A stretch of DNA of 64,000 nt from the NCBI GenBank assembly GCA_949358305.1, contig OX442321.1:3931605-3995604 (forward strand), written 5' to 3'. The stretch comes from Strigamia acuminata. Its lineage: Eukaryota; Arthropoda; Chilopoda; Geophilomorpha; Linotaeniidae. Under the pieces are notes generated by a model, which searched no databases, had not been told where the DNA came from, and saw only the letters and a list, made by a program, of their open reading frames with translations. Within the stretch, counting starts at the first letter, position 1. Each line of letters opens with the position of its first letter. A program made the position numbers and the translations under genes. Of this stretch, positions 1-9,659 are shown piece after piece.

Positions 1-1782
1 GATTTTAATCGTGCTTTCCAACAACGATTACGAGCGAATAACTTCGCTCGCAACCAACAAAGAGGATTTACAAATCCAGAGAACTTTGAGAATACGTTCA
101 ACAGAACGAATTTGGGTCCGCCTAATATGGCCAACCCTAATCCAAGTTTTCCAAACGGGTCAAATAGTTGTCCGAATCTCGCTGGAAATTTGAACCCAAA
201 TTTAGGTGCGACAAGAGGTCCAAACCGCCGTTTTGATCCAAATTCTAGATTTGCAAACAATTCTAGTCCAGCACCTAACATGCAAAGGGGTCACCCAGTT
301 CCTCCGAACTCGAATAACCCAGTTGATATGAATGATTTAAATAATCCTTCTAATCCGGAGACGCAAGGAGATTCCAATAATTATTTGAATCACGGTACAC
401 CAAGCAATTCGAACAATCGTCCAAATTTTGGTGGCCCAGGAAGCTCGAACAACCGTTCGAACTTTAACAATCGGAGTAATTCTAATAATCATTCGAATTA
501 TGGGAATCCAGGTAATTCGAATAACCATTCGAATTTTGGTAACCACAGTAGACCAAATCAAAGAGGGTCGAATAATTTCAACCCCAACAGTGGTGGCTCA
601 AGTCAAAATAACTCGAGTCAATCAAACACTGGTGGATCGTCGAATGACCATTCACGTCCTCCAAGCAGCTTTGGAATGACGGCTGATGACCTCGCGTCAA
701 TTGCCACAACCATGCATAACTTAATGCAGGCTGGAAAAAGTTCTGCCATTGTCCCTCAAACTAACAGTTTGAAGCCCCCAGATATTCCTGTATTCTCCGG
801 AAAAGCAGAAGAAAGCGAACGCTTTCTCACCATTGTAAAAAATGTCGCTTTCCTGCGAAACATGTCACTCGATGACATGCTTGTTAAAGGCGTTGCTGGT
901 TATCTAACCGAGCAAGCACATGGTTGGTTCCATGAAAGGAGAGGAGATTTCATATCTTGGGAAGTATTTGAACAGGCGTTCAAAGAAAGGTTTGTAGCCA
1001 CTCGACAAGAGCGGACGAATCAATTAACGAAATTAAGACAACTGGAAACAGAAAGTCTTTACGATTTTATGCACAAATATTACCAGTTATGGATATTGCA
1101 AGACAGTCTTGATGCAAAAGGGGCTGGATGTCTTTTTATCGGGAGTGTAACTCCTGCTAACGATTTGCTTTTGCATACGCAAGGCATAGCGGATTTACCT
1201 CTGACAGAGATTTATACCGTTATAACAAAAAATAAAGGTCTGTACAGTCGTACAGCTAATGGAGTAAAGGAAAATAATTCCAATCCAGTTGTTTTCCCAC
1301 CTCGGAAAACAGACACTCGTCCTCAGTTGAAGACAAATGCTAAATCCTTAACTTTGGATTCACAAGAACAACTTAATATTTGTGATGAAGAGTTACCTGA
1401 GGAGTGTGAGGCTGTTTATTTAATAAATGGAGTAGTAGATCAGACCAGACGTGGTCAATTAGTTTGTTATAACTGTAAGCAGCCCGGACATATGCGTCGG
1501 GAATGTACAAATCCAAAACCACGCACAAATTTCAACTCTGAAGAGTTACAAAAACGTGGTACTCCGGATTCCCCGACTGTGGATCCGACTTCTAAACGAC
1601 CTAATAATAGGTGGATAACTCAAGAAGTGTTGGATGCAACACTAGATGCTAAACTTGATGCGAAATTAAATACTTTTGAAAATAAGTTACAAACTTCGCT
1701 GACCAACTCGTTGGCAGAAATGGTCAAGACTTTGATCAAACCTGAATCTGCCGATTCAAGTACTATTAGTTCAAAAAACTAG
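1..1782 (+). CDS. gag: Gq1 Gag (5'-truncated by window edge)
   Basis: This is the structural polyprotein that packages element RNA into virus-like particles. The frame is open from base 1 with no stop, so the real start is upstream of the window. The first about 220 residues are low-complexity and very rich in Asn, Ser, Pro and Gly, with repeated NSNN(R/H)SNF-type units. A capsid-like region follows at about 260-360, with PDIPVFSGKAEE, a GWFHERR stretch and ESLYDFMHKYYQLW, matching the same region of Gq2 and Gq3 Gag. One CCHC zinc knuckle, CYNCKQPGHMRREC, is coded at 1465-1506. The C-terminus (NNRWITQEVLDATLDAK) resembles the NWVT-E-x-D tails of the other two Gags. It ends in TAG directly after a slippery heptamer, so a fraction of ribosomes should continue into Pol. 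Confidence 0.88.
   Translation, partial: DFNRAFQQRLRANNFARNQQRGFTNPENFENTFNRTNLGPPNMANPNPSFPNGSNSCPNLAGNLNPNLGATRGPNRRFDPNSRFANNSSPAPNMQRGHPVPPNSNNPVDMNDLNNPSNPETQGDSNNYLNHGTPSNSNNRPNFGGPGSSNNRSNFNNRSNSNNHSNYGNPGNSNNHSNFGNHSRPNQRGSNNFNPNSGGSSQNNSSQSNTGGSSNDHSRPPSSFGMTADDLASIATTMHNLMQAGKSSAIVPQTNSLKPPDIPVFSGKAEESERFLTIVKNVAFLRNMSLDDMLVKGVAGYLTEQAHGWFHERRGDFISWEVFEQAFKERFVATRQERTNQLTKLRQLETESLYDFMHKYYQLWILQDSLDAKGAGCLFIGSVTPANDLLLHTQGIADLPLTEIYTVITKNKGLYSRTANGVKENNSNPVVFPPRKTDTRPQLKTNAKSLTLDSQEQLNICDEELPEECEAVYLINGVVDQTRRGQLVCYNCKQPGHMRRECTNPKPRTNFNSEELQKRGTPDSPTVDPTSKRPNNRWITQEVLDATLDAKLDAKLNTFENKLQTSLTNSLAEMVKTLIKPESADSSTISSKN
1773..1779 (+). promoter_or_regulatory. -1 frameshift slippery heptamer, Gq1 gag/pol
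   Basis: A AAA AAC is in phase with the last two gag codons and is followed at once by TAG. Shifting back one base opens the Pol frame without interruption. The same arrangement is present in Gq2 and Gq3. No downstream pseudoknot was demonstrated. Confidence 0.75.
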
Positions 1783-4610
1783 ATCAGGGGGACAAAGGTT
1801 TATTCCATCCCCCAGAAGTAGCTGATGCTGCATCGGAAAACTTATTTATGGATGTAGACACAACTTGTCTTGAAATAGCCACTAGTCATAGTGGCGGAGT
1901 AGATGAGAACTTACAAGAAATGACAGAACAATTAAAAAATCTGACTTTATTTCCTCACAAGTGCTACACGAAGAAATTCTGTAGACTTCGCCGACTCAAC
2001 AGAGTCATAGGTGGTAATAATTTGCACAATATTACTTTGGGTAATAATAAAGATGATCCTCGAATGAAGATCACAATTGGTGGGCTCACCTACAACGCGC
2101 TCATGGATACAGGAGCATCTCAATGTTACATTGGAGAACAACTTTTGTCTGAAACTCAGGCTCTGCCGGATTTTTTACAAGAGGCTCCCAGAAACATGTT
2201 GGTTAACGCTGTAGGCGTAGCACACAAGCCTGTCGGACAAATAACTTTGTGCGTGCAATGGGCTGATGAATTTACACCAATGAATTTCATCGTTTTGGCA
2301 AAACGAGTTTGTGGCTTGATACTTGGTCACAATTTCATGCGCAGACAGAAAATTAGTCCGCATCCACATTTACAAGAGTTCTCTTGTGCAGATAAACCTA
2401 ATTGGTCCGCCCCTTATGAGTCGGAAGAAGCCAATTTGGCCCTTGCCCCGTTAAATCGAATTACTTTCGATTATTTAGGACTGTCGTCCACTCTCAACTC
2501 AATTGAGTTAACAGACACTCCTGTGTTGACTTGGGATGAAAAATTAGTTGAAGAGAGCGACTGCACTCCGGAACAAAGACTAGCACTTCGCGAAGTGGTT
2601 AACTCGATACCGAATGTATTTCGTGATCATGTGGAACCTGTTGAAATTAAACAATACTGGCCTGAGTGGGACGGAAATCCTTCTGTTTCATTAAATCGTG
2701 CCCCGGAGAAACGAGAATATTTGGCTAGTGTGCGTTCCTATTTTTCAGAAAATTCTAAAGAATGTTCTGAAGAAAGGGAGGGGGAGGAAGTACAAGAAAC
2801 CTTGTACAGTGCGTTGACTGAAGTACTTAAAGAAGTCCCTCCTACAAGGAGAGAAATAATAGATGCTCAGTTACTAGATATTGAATGCAAACGCATTCGA
2901 GAATATTTATTGAATGACAAGGTTGTTGGGATACCACAATCTGAAATAAAAGAATGGAAAAACAAAGTCAAAAACTATTGTTTAGACAAAAAAGAAGTTG
3001 ATGGTGATCAAATGATCATCTATTTTAACCCTTCGTTCGAAGAGGAATTAAACGATTCGGGAAACGGCTTTAAAGCCGTTGTACCCAGTTCACTCGTAAA
3101 ACGAGTACTCTTCGCTTGTCATGGCCACCCTCTAAGCGGTCACGCTGGGATGAGTAAAACGCTTGAGAAAACGCGTTTAATATATTTCTGGCCTGGTATG
3201 AGTAGAAGTGTCAGGAACTACGTCAAAAGCTGCATGCACTGTGCTCAGTACAAGCCTATTCAACAGAAAAGGCACGCAGCTCCTTACACACCACACAACA
3301 TGACCAATCCTTGGGAATGTATTAACATGGACTTGATGGGCCCAAAACCCGCGGGAAGGTCCCAAAACCAGTATATTTTTGTCATTATTGACAATTGTAC
3401 CAAGTTCGTTGAAATTAAGGCTTTGACCAAAGCCACGAGCGCTAACTGCGTTCAAGAATTAAGATCTGTTACAAACAGATGGGGACACCCCAAAAAGATT
3501 GTGAGCGATAACGGAAAACAATTTGTTTCCGATATTTACAATGAGTATTGCGAAATGTACAACATTCGCCCGTCCCATACAAGCACGTATCATGCCCAGG
3601 CGAACCCGACAGAGCGAGCCAATAGAGATATAAAAACCATGCTGGCTTTGTACACAGATGTGCACACGCAATGGCCACGATATTTAGACGAATTCGCGTT
3701 CGCGATAAGAAATAATGTCTCAGCGGCAACGGGCTCAAGCCCGATGTTACTGAACACGGGACGAATCGTAACATTACCTTTCGACCCAAGGATTATTAAA
3801 CATGCCAATCCATTTGACAAAGAAAATCCAGAAAAATATGTCAGAGTACTATTAGATATATTACGCAGATCGCATCAAGAGATGCATCGCAGAATTCAAT
3901 TGAATTTTGAACGACATAGAAAAATACACGAACAAAAGTTCGTAATTACGGAGTTTGAAGTTGGAGATTTAGTTTGGAAACAAACTCACATTCTCTCGTG
4001 CGCAGATAAAAATATTTCTGCTGGTTTCGCAGAGAAGAGAGATGGTCCGTGGGAGATTACTAAAGTACTTCCAGGCGGAGCGTATAAATTACGCAAATTA
4101 TCTGATGGTTCGATCGAAAAATCAGTGAACATTAAAGCGTTGTACCCCTATACGCCCTCATACCCGATCGAGACTTGGAAAGTAGGACAAAAGTCCGCCT
4201 CTTACTCGCCTCAAGAAAATCCTAAATGGATGGATGAAAGTAACCAACTTCCGGATGCTGAAGAAATGGAATTAATTCCTGAAACTTCTTCAGAAATTCC
4301 AATGGAATTATCCGACTCAACTTCGGTGCAAATTGACAAATCTGCGCCCATTAAGTCTAAACATAGACATAGACAACGATTAACTGCTATAGAAAAGAAA
4401 GCGGCGTTGAAAAGAGGCGAAGTTCCAAAGAAACCGCCTCAAAAACCCCGCAAACCCCAACCGATAGTTCCACGAACTAGCACTCGTCCACGACGAGAAC
4501 GAAAACCAAATCTTAAATATGCAGATGAAAATTTCGTGCGAAACATCACTGCAGTATTTAAAAAACCATACCAACAACGAGGAAAAGCCTCAAAGTTCTG
4601 TTGGAATTGA
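1779..4610 (+). CDS. pol: Gq1 Pol with in-frame loss of RT and RNase H
   Basis: Reading begins by -1 frameshift; the first internal ATG is at 1848. The aspartic protease is present (LMDTGASQCYIG, about residue 108). Where RT should begin, after NVFRD, the protein passes straight to the sequence that in Gq2 lies after RNase H (EPVEIKQYWPEWDGN; junction about 2628-2645). About 450 residues present in Gq2 are absent, yet the frame is kept. Integrase looks complete: zinc-binding HGHPLSGHAG with CMHC about residues 447-490, then the catalytic D in MDLMGP, D in SDNGKQF and E in TERANR at about 517, 575 and 610. A GPW motif follows at about 756. The tail is basic, with no chromodomain recognised. 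The product could process Gag and integrate cDNA but could not make it, so reverse transcription would have to come from relatives. Confidence 0.88.
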   Translation, partial: LDQGDKGLFHPPEVADAASENLFMDVDTTCLEIATSHSGGVDENLQEMTEQLKNLTLFPHKCYTKKFCRLRRLNRVIGGNNLHNITLGNNKDDPRMKITIGGLTYNALMDTGASQCYIGEQLLSETQALPDFLQEAPRNMLVNAVGVAHKPVGQITLCVQWADEFTPMNFIVLAKRVCGLILGHNFMRRQKISPHPHLQEFSCADKPNWSAPYESEEANLALAPLNRITFDYLGLSSTLNSIELTDTPVLTWDEKLVEESDCTPEQRLALREVVNSIPNVFRDHVEPVEIKQYWPEWDGNPSVSLNRAPEKREYLASVRSYFSENSKECSEEREGEEVQETLYSALTEVLKEVPPTRREIIDAQLLDIECKRIREYLLNDKVVGIPQSEIKEWKNKVKNYCLDKKEVDGDQMIIYFNPSFEEELNDSGNGFKAVVPSSLVKRVLFACHGHPLSGHAGMSKTLEKTRLIYFWPGMSRSVRNYVKSCMHCAQYKPIQQKRHAAPYTPHNMTNPWECINMDLMGPKPAGRSQNQYIFVIIDNCTKFVEIKALTKATSANCVQELRSVTNRWGHPKKIVSDNGKQFVSDIYNEYCEMYNIRPSHTSTYHAQANPTERANRDIKTMLALYTDVHTQWPRYLDEFAFAIRNNVSAATGSSPMLLNTGRIVTLPFDPRIIKHANPFDKENPEKYVRVLLDILRRSHQEMHRRIQLNFERHRKIHEQKFVITEFEVGDLVWKQTHILSCADKNISAGFAEKRDGPWEITKVLPGGAYKLRKLSDGSIEKSVNIKALYPYTPSYPIETWKVGQKSASYSPQENPKWMDESNQLPDAEEMELIPETSSEIPMELSDSTSVQIDKSAPIKSKHRHRQRLTAIEKKAALKRGEVPKKPPQKPRKPQPIVPRTSTRPRRERKPNLKYADENFVRNITAVFKKPYQQRGKASKFCWN

Positions 4611-5662
4611 TAAGTTTTATTCAAAACTTGGAGACTGTAATTATTTACATGTCTGACAGGTGTAGTGATTTATAATCTCAACACCGGGGGACAAGATATT
4701 ACGATATTTATGGAAATTTATATTAAAAATATGAATTTGTTGCGATGAATTAAATATTCGGTAGAATATTTTAATTTTTTGGTCGTATTTACATGTATTT
4801 TAACCAAAATACAGAGAATTACTTTGAAAAGTGATAATCTCGCGTAATTACGAAGGTACGAGACTTACGAGGTGTGATTAAACCTCGAACCCGACAATTA
4901 ATAGGGAATAAAATTCCCAGGGTTCATTGCACACAAACACTTCGTTAACACACACGGATACAAGTGACTTCGTCCCTTCGACCCGTCTTCACTTTTTCGA
5001 CTTTGGAAAAAATCAGCGCTAATTCAGTTAGCCGACTCCAAAACAGGAAAGCTTCACTTCCGACAGTAAGTAGTTTTCAAATATATTCTTTGACCAAAGA
5101 ATTGGAAAATTGTTCGCAACAATTGAAATATCGGCGTCCCGATAAAAAGTTCACGTGTATTATAAACGTGAATTGGCACTAAATCACTCTGAAAGTTTAA
5201 CTATTCAGTCGAATAGTTTGTGTTAAATTCCGATAATGAATTATTGAAATTTAAGTACGTAGGCACTAATTATTTAAATCAAGTCGCGGTCGAGGCTTGG
5301 ATAAATTATTTAACGATGAATTTTCAATGTGAGATATTTATTAGACTAAGTGTTAATTAATTAATACGAAGTTTATTTTTTGATATTCAAAGATGGAATT
5401 AAATAGTTTACAGAAACTACGGGGATTTTTCTTTTGAAAAATCAACAAGTTGCGATTTTCAATGAAAGTCGCTGTCAGGCGAGTCCATTTTCGTGTCATA
5501 AACACAAGGGGAATGTGACTCATTAGTGTCACATGTTAGGGGTTATAAATAACTCGAGTTGTGTATTTTCGTTGCGAACAATACATTTTAATTCTTTGAA
5601 CTCAAGGAATGATTATTTAGAGTGGAATTATTTTTAATAAAATAATTTATTTGCGTCTGCAG
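4611..5662 (+). other. Gq1 pol-ORF3 spacer with splice-like sites
   Basis: This is an AT-rich stretch with no supported ORF. It holds a consensus donor-like GTAAGT at 5066-5071 and ends in a pyrimidine-rich TTTGCGTCTGCAG whose AG (5661-5662) touches the ORF3 ATG. Gq2 and Gq3 have comparable spacers with the same two kinds of site, so this is probably an intron or untranslated exon of an ORF3 mRNA. That is inference; no RNA data were available. Confidence 0.5.
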
Positions 5663-7180
5663 ATGGGAAGTGGTAAACACCGTTCAAAACGGAGTCATCG
5701 ACGTCACCGTCATGAAAGCTCCAGCTCGTCCACCTCGTCTAGTGACGAGCAACGCCGTTCAGCGGAACGTGCTTACATGAGGGCCCAACCGATACCGACG
5801 GCGCCCGCCTCGATGTACGCCCTGACGCCGCTGCAACTCGCAACGCTTAATTGGCTGAGCGTCCATCCGGACGGACTTCCGCTCGATTTGAATTCGATGA
5901 TGCAGGCCCCATCCACTTCTGCGCAGCCAACTATTTATGAGTCGGCGCAATTGGCCCCGTTGGCCCAGGTAGCATATCCGCCTGTAAACGTTATCAACGT
6001 CCCGTTGGCCCCGCATTCGCCAGAATTTCGGCCGCCAACTGCAAGCGTGGCGCCTACCGTCGCCAACACGTCGAATGCAGCTGCACCGACTGTGGCAGGA
6101 CAATCAACGTCTGTTGCCCATCTTCCTGCCGGTGCTGAATCTTCGGCATCCGAATACGGATGGAACGAGCCGCCACCGGGCGCCCTGCGTTTTTCGGAGC
6201 CTGTTTCTCGCAACCGCGAGTACCGAGCCGCCAATAAGGCAAGAAAGAAGGACGAGAAGGCCCGCCTGCGCAAGGAGCAGTGCGAACGAGACATGGCAGC
6301 CGGAATACCTCACGATAACATCGTGACGGACCAGGCAACAGAGACGATCTGCCCATTTTGCGTCGGCTGTGGGTGGTGCTGCGGTGCATCCGCAGGTTCC
6401 TCATTAATGAGATGTCCAAACTGTCGAGGAAGGAAAACGCGACCGCGTTCGGAGCCGTGGCGCAAGGAGGTTCAGCCCCACGTGGTGAAAGGCATTAAGC
6501 CTAACGAGAAGCGATGTTGGGCTCACTGCCCCAAGTGCCGATTGTTTCTAAACAGCCGCGGCGAGGCTGTGTACATCGACCCGCACTTCCTCACCTGGGC
6601 CCGTGCTGAAGCCAACGCCGGCGTAAGAGTCGAACTCCTTCGACAGTCACCGCCGCCGTCCGAGGACTCTGAAGTTTCTACTGAAACTGTCCAGGCCGCC
6701 GACAGCGTTGGAAGTGAGGTCGTAGAAGAAATCGTTCGACCAAGAACGATGTCGCGTGGACGAGGCTGTCTGACGCTCGACCGAGCGAGAGAAATTGCCA
6801 AGGTTCAACGAACCAACATCTTGGCACGAGGGCGAGCTCGTAAGCTTCAACAGGCTGTTGAAACGTCGTCTAAACCCGTGGAGGATCCTCCAGCGGCCGT
6901 AACCGACGTGTCTAGCGCCCCTCCAGCGTCTAAGTCTGAGACTTCGGACGACGCACAGTTCGAGGACGCCGAGGAGTTGCTTTCCGTCGTCGATTTCGTG
7001 GCGGAGTTGCTCGAGGATCTGCCGTTCCCACTTCCGAGTCCGGAAGAGATTGAAGCTCCGGAGGAAGCTGTGTTTTCCGCCGTCTCGACAGAGGCGACTG
7101 AAGAATCGGATTTTCTGACTTCTGCTGAAGTCGAGAAAAAGGAAGAGAAAGATTCGACTAACGTCGAAAAGAAGGAGTAA
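5663..7180 (+). CDS. Gq1 ORF3, env-position zinc-ribbon-like protein of unknown function
   Basis: The frame is open to an upstream TTG, but the first ATG, directly after the acceptor-like CTGCAG, is the natural start (505 aa). The N-terminus is basic and Ser-rich (HRSKRSHRRHRH, SSSSSTSSS). A short motif, LNWLSVHPDGLP, at about 62 matches LSWARQHPELLP in Gq2 and ANWARDNPDLVP in Gq3. From about 229 comes CPFC-X17-CPNC-X34-CPKC-X11-YIDP, the family signature, with GW three residues after the first pair. The rest is acidic and Glu-rich and lacks the C-terminal YFP/IF module of the other two. No signal peptide, membrane segment or furin site was seen, so it does not look like a retroviral Env. CPxCxG steps recall DnaJ-type zinc modules, but homology is not claimed. 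Base composition is GC-richer than in neighbouring gag and pol. Confidence 0.75.
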   Translation: MGSGKHRSKRSHRRHRHESSSSSTSSSDEQRRSAERAYMRAQPIPTAPASMYALTPLQLATLNWLSVHPDGLPLDLNSMMQAPSTSAQPTIYESAQLAPLAQVAYPPVNVINVPLAPHSPEFRPPTASVAPTVANTSNAAAPTVAGQSTSVAHLPAGAESSASEYGWNEPPPGALRFSEPVSRNREYRAANKARKKDEKARLRKEQCERDMAAGIPHDNIVTDQATETICPFCVGCGWCCGASAGSSLMRCPNCRGRKTRPRSEPWRKEVQPHVVKGIKPNEKRCWAHCPKCRLFLNSRGEAVYIDPHFLTWARAEANAGVRVELLRQSPPPSEDSEVSTETVQAADSVGSEVVEEIVRPRTMSRGRGCLTLDRAREIAKVQRTNILARGRARKLQQAVETSSKPVEDPPAAVTDVSSAPPASKSETSDDAQFEDAEELLSVVDFVAELLEDLPFPLPSPEEIEAPEEAVFSAVSTEATEESDFLTSAEVEKKEEKDSTNVEKKE

Positions 7181-7928
7181 AAGGGACAAAATTAACATTC
7201 GTTTATTTTTCCGAGTGGAGATTTTTATGACTAAAAATACTCCAAGTGTTTTGTTGTGTTTTTTGCAATTACGAAATATTCCCACGAGTATTGTGTTTGT
7301 TTGTTTCAAGATCTTGAACTAATTATTAAATACTCAAACGAGTATAGTTTAATTTAAAAATTGGATTCAATTTAATTTGTTATTGTTTTTCGAATTCAAT
7401 TTGGATGTTTATTTGAATTAATCATATTAACATATGTGTGATTGTTTAGTTTATTTTTCATAATTATTTGTGAAAATTTGTGTTTATTTTTTGCTTTGTT
7501 CAAAGTGTTGAAGAATTTCAAGTTGAAATTCAATAATTTTTATGACAATCGTAATAAAAATTAGTAGTTTAGATTTTCGATAAATAAAATTTTGCATAAG
7601 TTTATTTTTTATTGATTATCTTGTTGATTAATAAGCTATGATGTAGTTTAATTGACGGAGAAAATAAAATTTCTATCGAAATTAATTTTCTCGAACATGT
7701 ATCCATGTTCGGACGAGTTCATTTCCGTCGCTTAGCAACCGGGAGTTGCGTTGTACAGGGAAGCCGATTAGTCTAATCGGGTGACGAAGTTTCTGAAAGA
7801 AATAACGTGATTAAGTTAATAAAATACTTACCAAGTGGATTAATTCGATAGAATTAGGTGAACATTTCTTATACATTAAGAATGACAATTAAAAAGTTGG
7901 TAAACTCTATGATTGTCACCGGGGGATG
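7181..7928 (+). other. Gq1 3' untranslated region and polypurine tract
   Basis: An AT-rich stretch without a supported ORF. It ends in ACCGGGGGATG (7918-7928), the likely polypurine tract for plus-strand priming, directly followed by the LTR start TGTG. AAGGGGGA-type tracts sit at the same place in Gq2 and Gq3. Confidence 0.7.
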
Positions 7929-9506
7929 TGTGATGATTACAAATCCGTATTTATCAATGTTCACAATAGATGGCGCTGTTTACCAAACGCGCGTAATTCA
8001 AAACTCGATAAAACTAAAAGTGTGATAAATAATTATTTAGACACAGTGAATAAAATATAACTATTTTATTCGATATAAACTAAGTATTATTTACTTGACA
8101 ATGTTGATTCTATCGAATCAATATCCACATTACTTACCTGTCGAAGGGAACCAATCGGACCCTTCCGGACCCCAACTGGGCCCATCTGGACATAGTCATA
8201 TATTAGGTCCGGCCTAGTGACCCACGAATCCGCCGATTCGTACGCTGATTGGCTGTTGCCAACCTAGTAGTTCTACAGAACTATATAAGCATCAGTTTCT
8301 CACCCACTCTCCCCCTGGCTTGATAACTGTAAATGTCTGTAATTGAATTGTTGTTATCGTTTGATTTCACTTTCTTATCGACACATCAGGCCACCTCAGC
8401 TCTCCACAATCGGTATTCATTACTATTGTTATTGTTGTTGTAGGGCCTTTTCGGGAAGGCTAACTCCGGTAATAGACATGCATTCGCATGAAATGGTCCC
8501 GTAACGTTAGCCAGCTGTTCTACGGGACAGTAGGATTTCGTACGGTGGCTTAATATAACGGTCGTATACAGTACGACCTTGCTAAATGAAAGTAGGTCCC
8601 TCAGCTAACTGGCCACAGTCCGCTGCAGGATGGTTGTTGTAGACAGCCCACGCGGGTTCCCGTCTTTTTTTACGATTGGTCCTTCCGCACGTTAAAAGTC
8701 GGTAAAGGCCTAATGCACAGGTGACACGCCGGGTTGGTAGCCCGTGAGTAATATCTTCAAGATGTTGCGATAAATAACTACCTGGATAATGGTAATCCAA
8801 CGGCAGTGGCCGATTAATATTTTACCCGGTGCTCGATCAATGGATCCCGTCATCGTAAGGCATGCTGGCGGATGGAGGAGTCAAATCCTCCCGCGATGGT
8901 TCTCTCGACCGTCGTGACGGTCCCCGCCCCATTGTACCCTCCGGGTTAGTAACCCGTGAATGATATAAAATATATCGTGTTAAACAAATTACTCGGGCAT
9001 TGGTAATCCTGTATTGGCAATATCTTTTTATACCGGTAAGTCCATAGAAATGTTTACCTGGTGGTTGGTACCACCGATAGCGAGTTAAAGCACACAATTA
9101 AATACTCGGCGCCTGATCACGAGATCTTGTCGTCGTAAGGCATGCTGGCGGATGGAGTCTCAACAACTCCCGCGACGTTCTCTCAATTGTCGTGACGGTC
9201 CCCGCCCAATTAATATTTATACAACAATTCATTTGTTGTATTCCACTAATTACTTTACTTTTATTCATTTGGAACATGGAATATTCTGCTGAATATTCCT
9301 ACTTATGCGAAGGACTCTTCGCATTATTAGATACTCAAGCTGCGGACCAAATACGTCTCCGTAGCGATATTTGTGACGATGCCGCAAGTCAGCCGTATCC
9401 CTTTGGCTTCGCCCGGATCCTCAACCAGTTGATGCCGCCCGTTTACACGCGTCGAGAACCCAATTATGTTATCATTAATATTTAGTAATAAATATGTTAG
9501 GTCACA
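7929..9506 (+). repeat. Gq1 3' LTR
   Basis: It starts TGTGATGATTAC after the polypurine tract and is taken to end at GGTCACA. It contains AGATGGCGCT near the start (7968-7977), a palindrome-flanked TATATAA at 8282-8288 and an AATAAA at 9487-9492. The implied length, 1578 bp, is close to the 1590 and 1756 bp of the related LTRs. The polyadenylation signal lies only 14 nt before the assumed end, so the end may be somewhat further right. Confidence 0.65.
8729..9215 (+). repeat. Two imperfect tandem repeats with stem-loops inside Gq1 LTR
   Basis: Copy one (about 8729-8940) and copy two (about 8941-9215) both begin CGGGTT(G/A)GTA(G/A)CCCG and later contain CGTAAGGCATGCTGGCGGATGG and GTCGTGACGGTCCCCGCCC. 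Several short inverted repeats recur in both with changes on both arms, for example GGAGGA/TCCTCC against GGAGT/ACTCC. Confidence 0.7.
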
Positions 9507-9659
9507 CTAAAACTGTAAGTTATTTCTATTCGATCACGTATTCATGTCGGTAAAGGCTTCCGTAGCTTATCTCGGTTAGGTTGTTGCTAAACTTAGCAAC
9601 GTCTTGTATAAACCGAATTATCTATCTCAAAAGGACTAATAAATTAGCCCAAAAGTAGA

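Larger units (their letters stand above)
1..9506 (+). mobile_element. Gq1, Ty3/gypsy element, 5' end outside window
   Basis: The order is gag, pol, spacer, ORF3, polypurine tract and 3' LTR. Gag, Pol and ORF3 are recognisably homologous to those of Gq2 and Gq3 further right. The 5' LTR, primer site and gag start lie before base 1, so the element cannot be dated by LTR comparison and its target duplication cannot be checked. The right end is placed at a GGTCACA matching the (C)GTCACA ends of the related LTRs. A nearby alternative, the CA of TTCGATCA about 30 bases further on, cannot be excluded. RT and RNase H are missing. Confidence 0.85.

Noticed and set aside
5663-7180. ORF3 as a retroviral-type envelope gene
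   Set aside because: Position fits, but there is no signal peptide, no membrane anchor, no furin-like site and no fusion-peptide-like segment in any of the three copies.
8268-8283. TTCTACAGAA palindromes as heat-shock elements
   Set aside because: Heat-shock elements need TTC and GAA two bases apart; here the gap is four.
9192-9485. 97-codon frame with hydrophobic start
   Set aside because: Lies inside the Gq1 LTR repeat region and has no ATG of its own; taken as chance.
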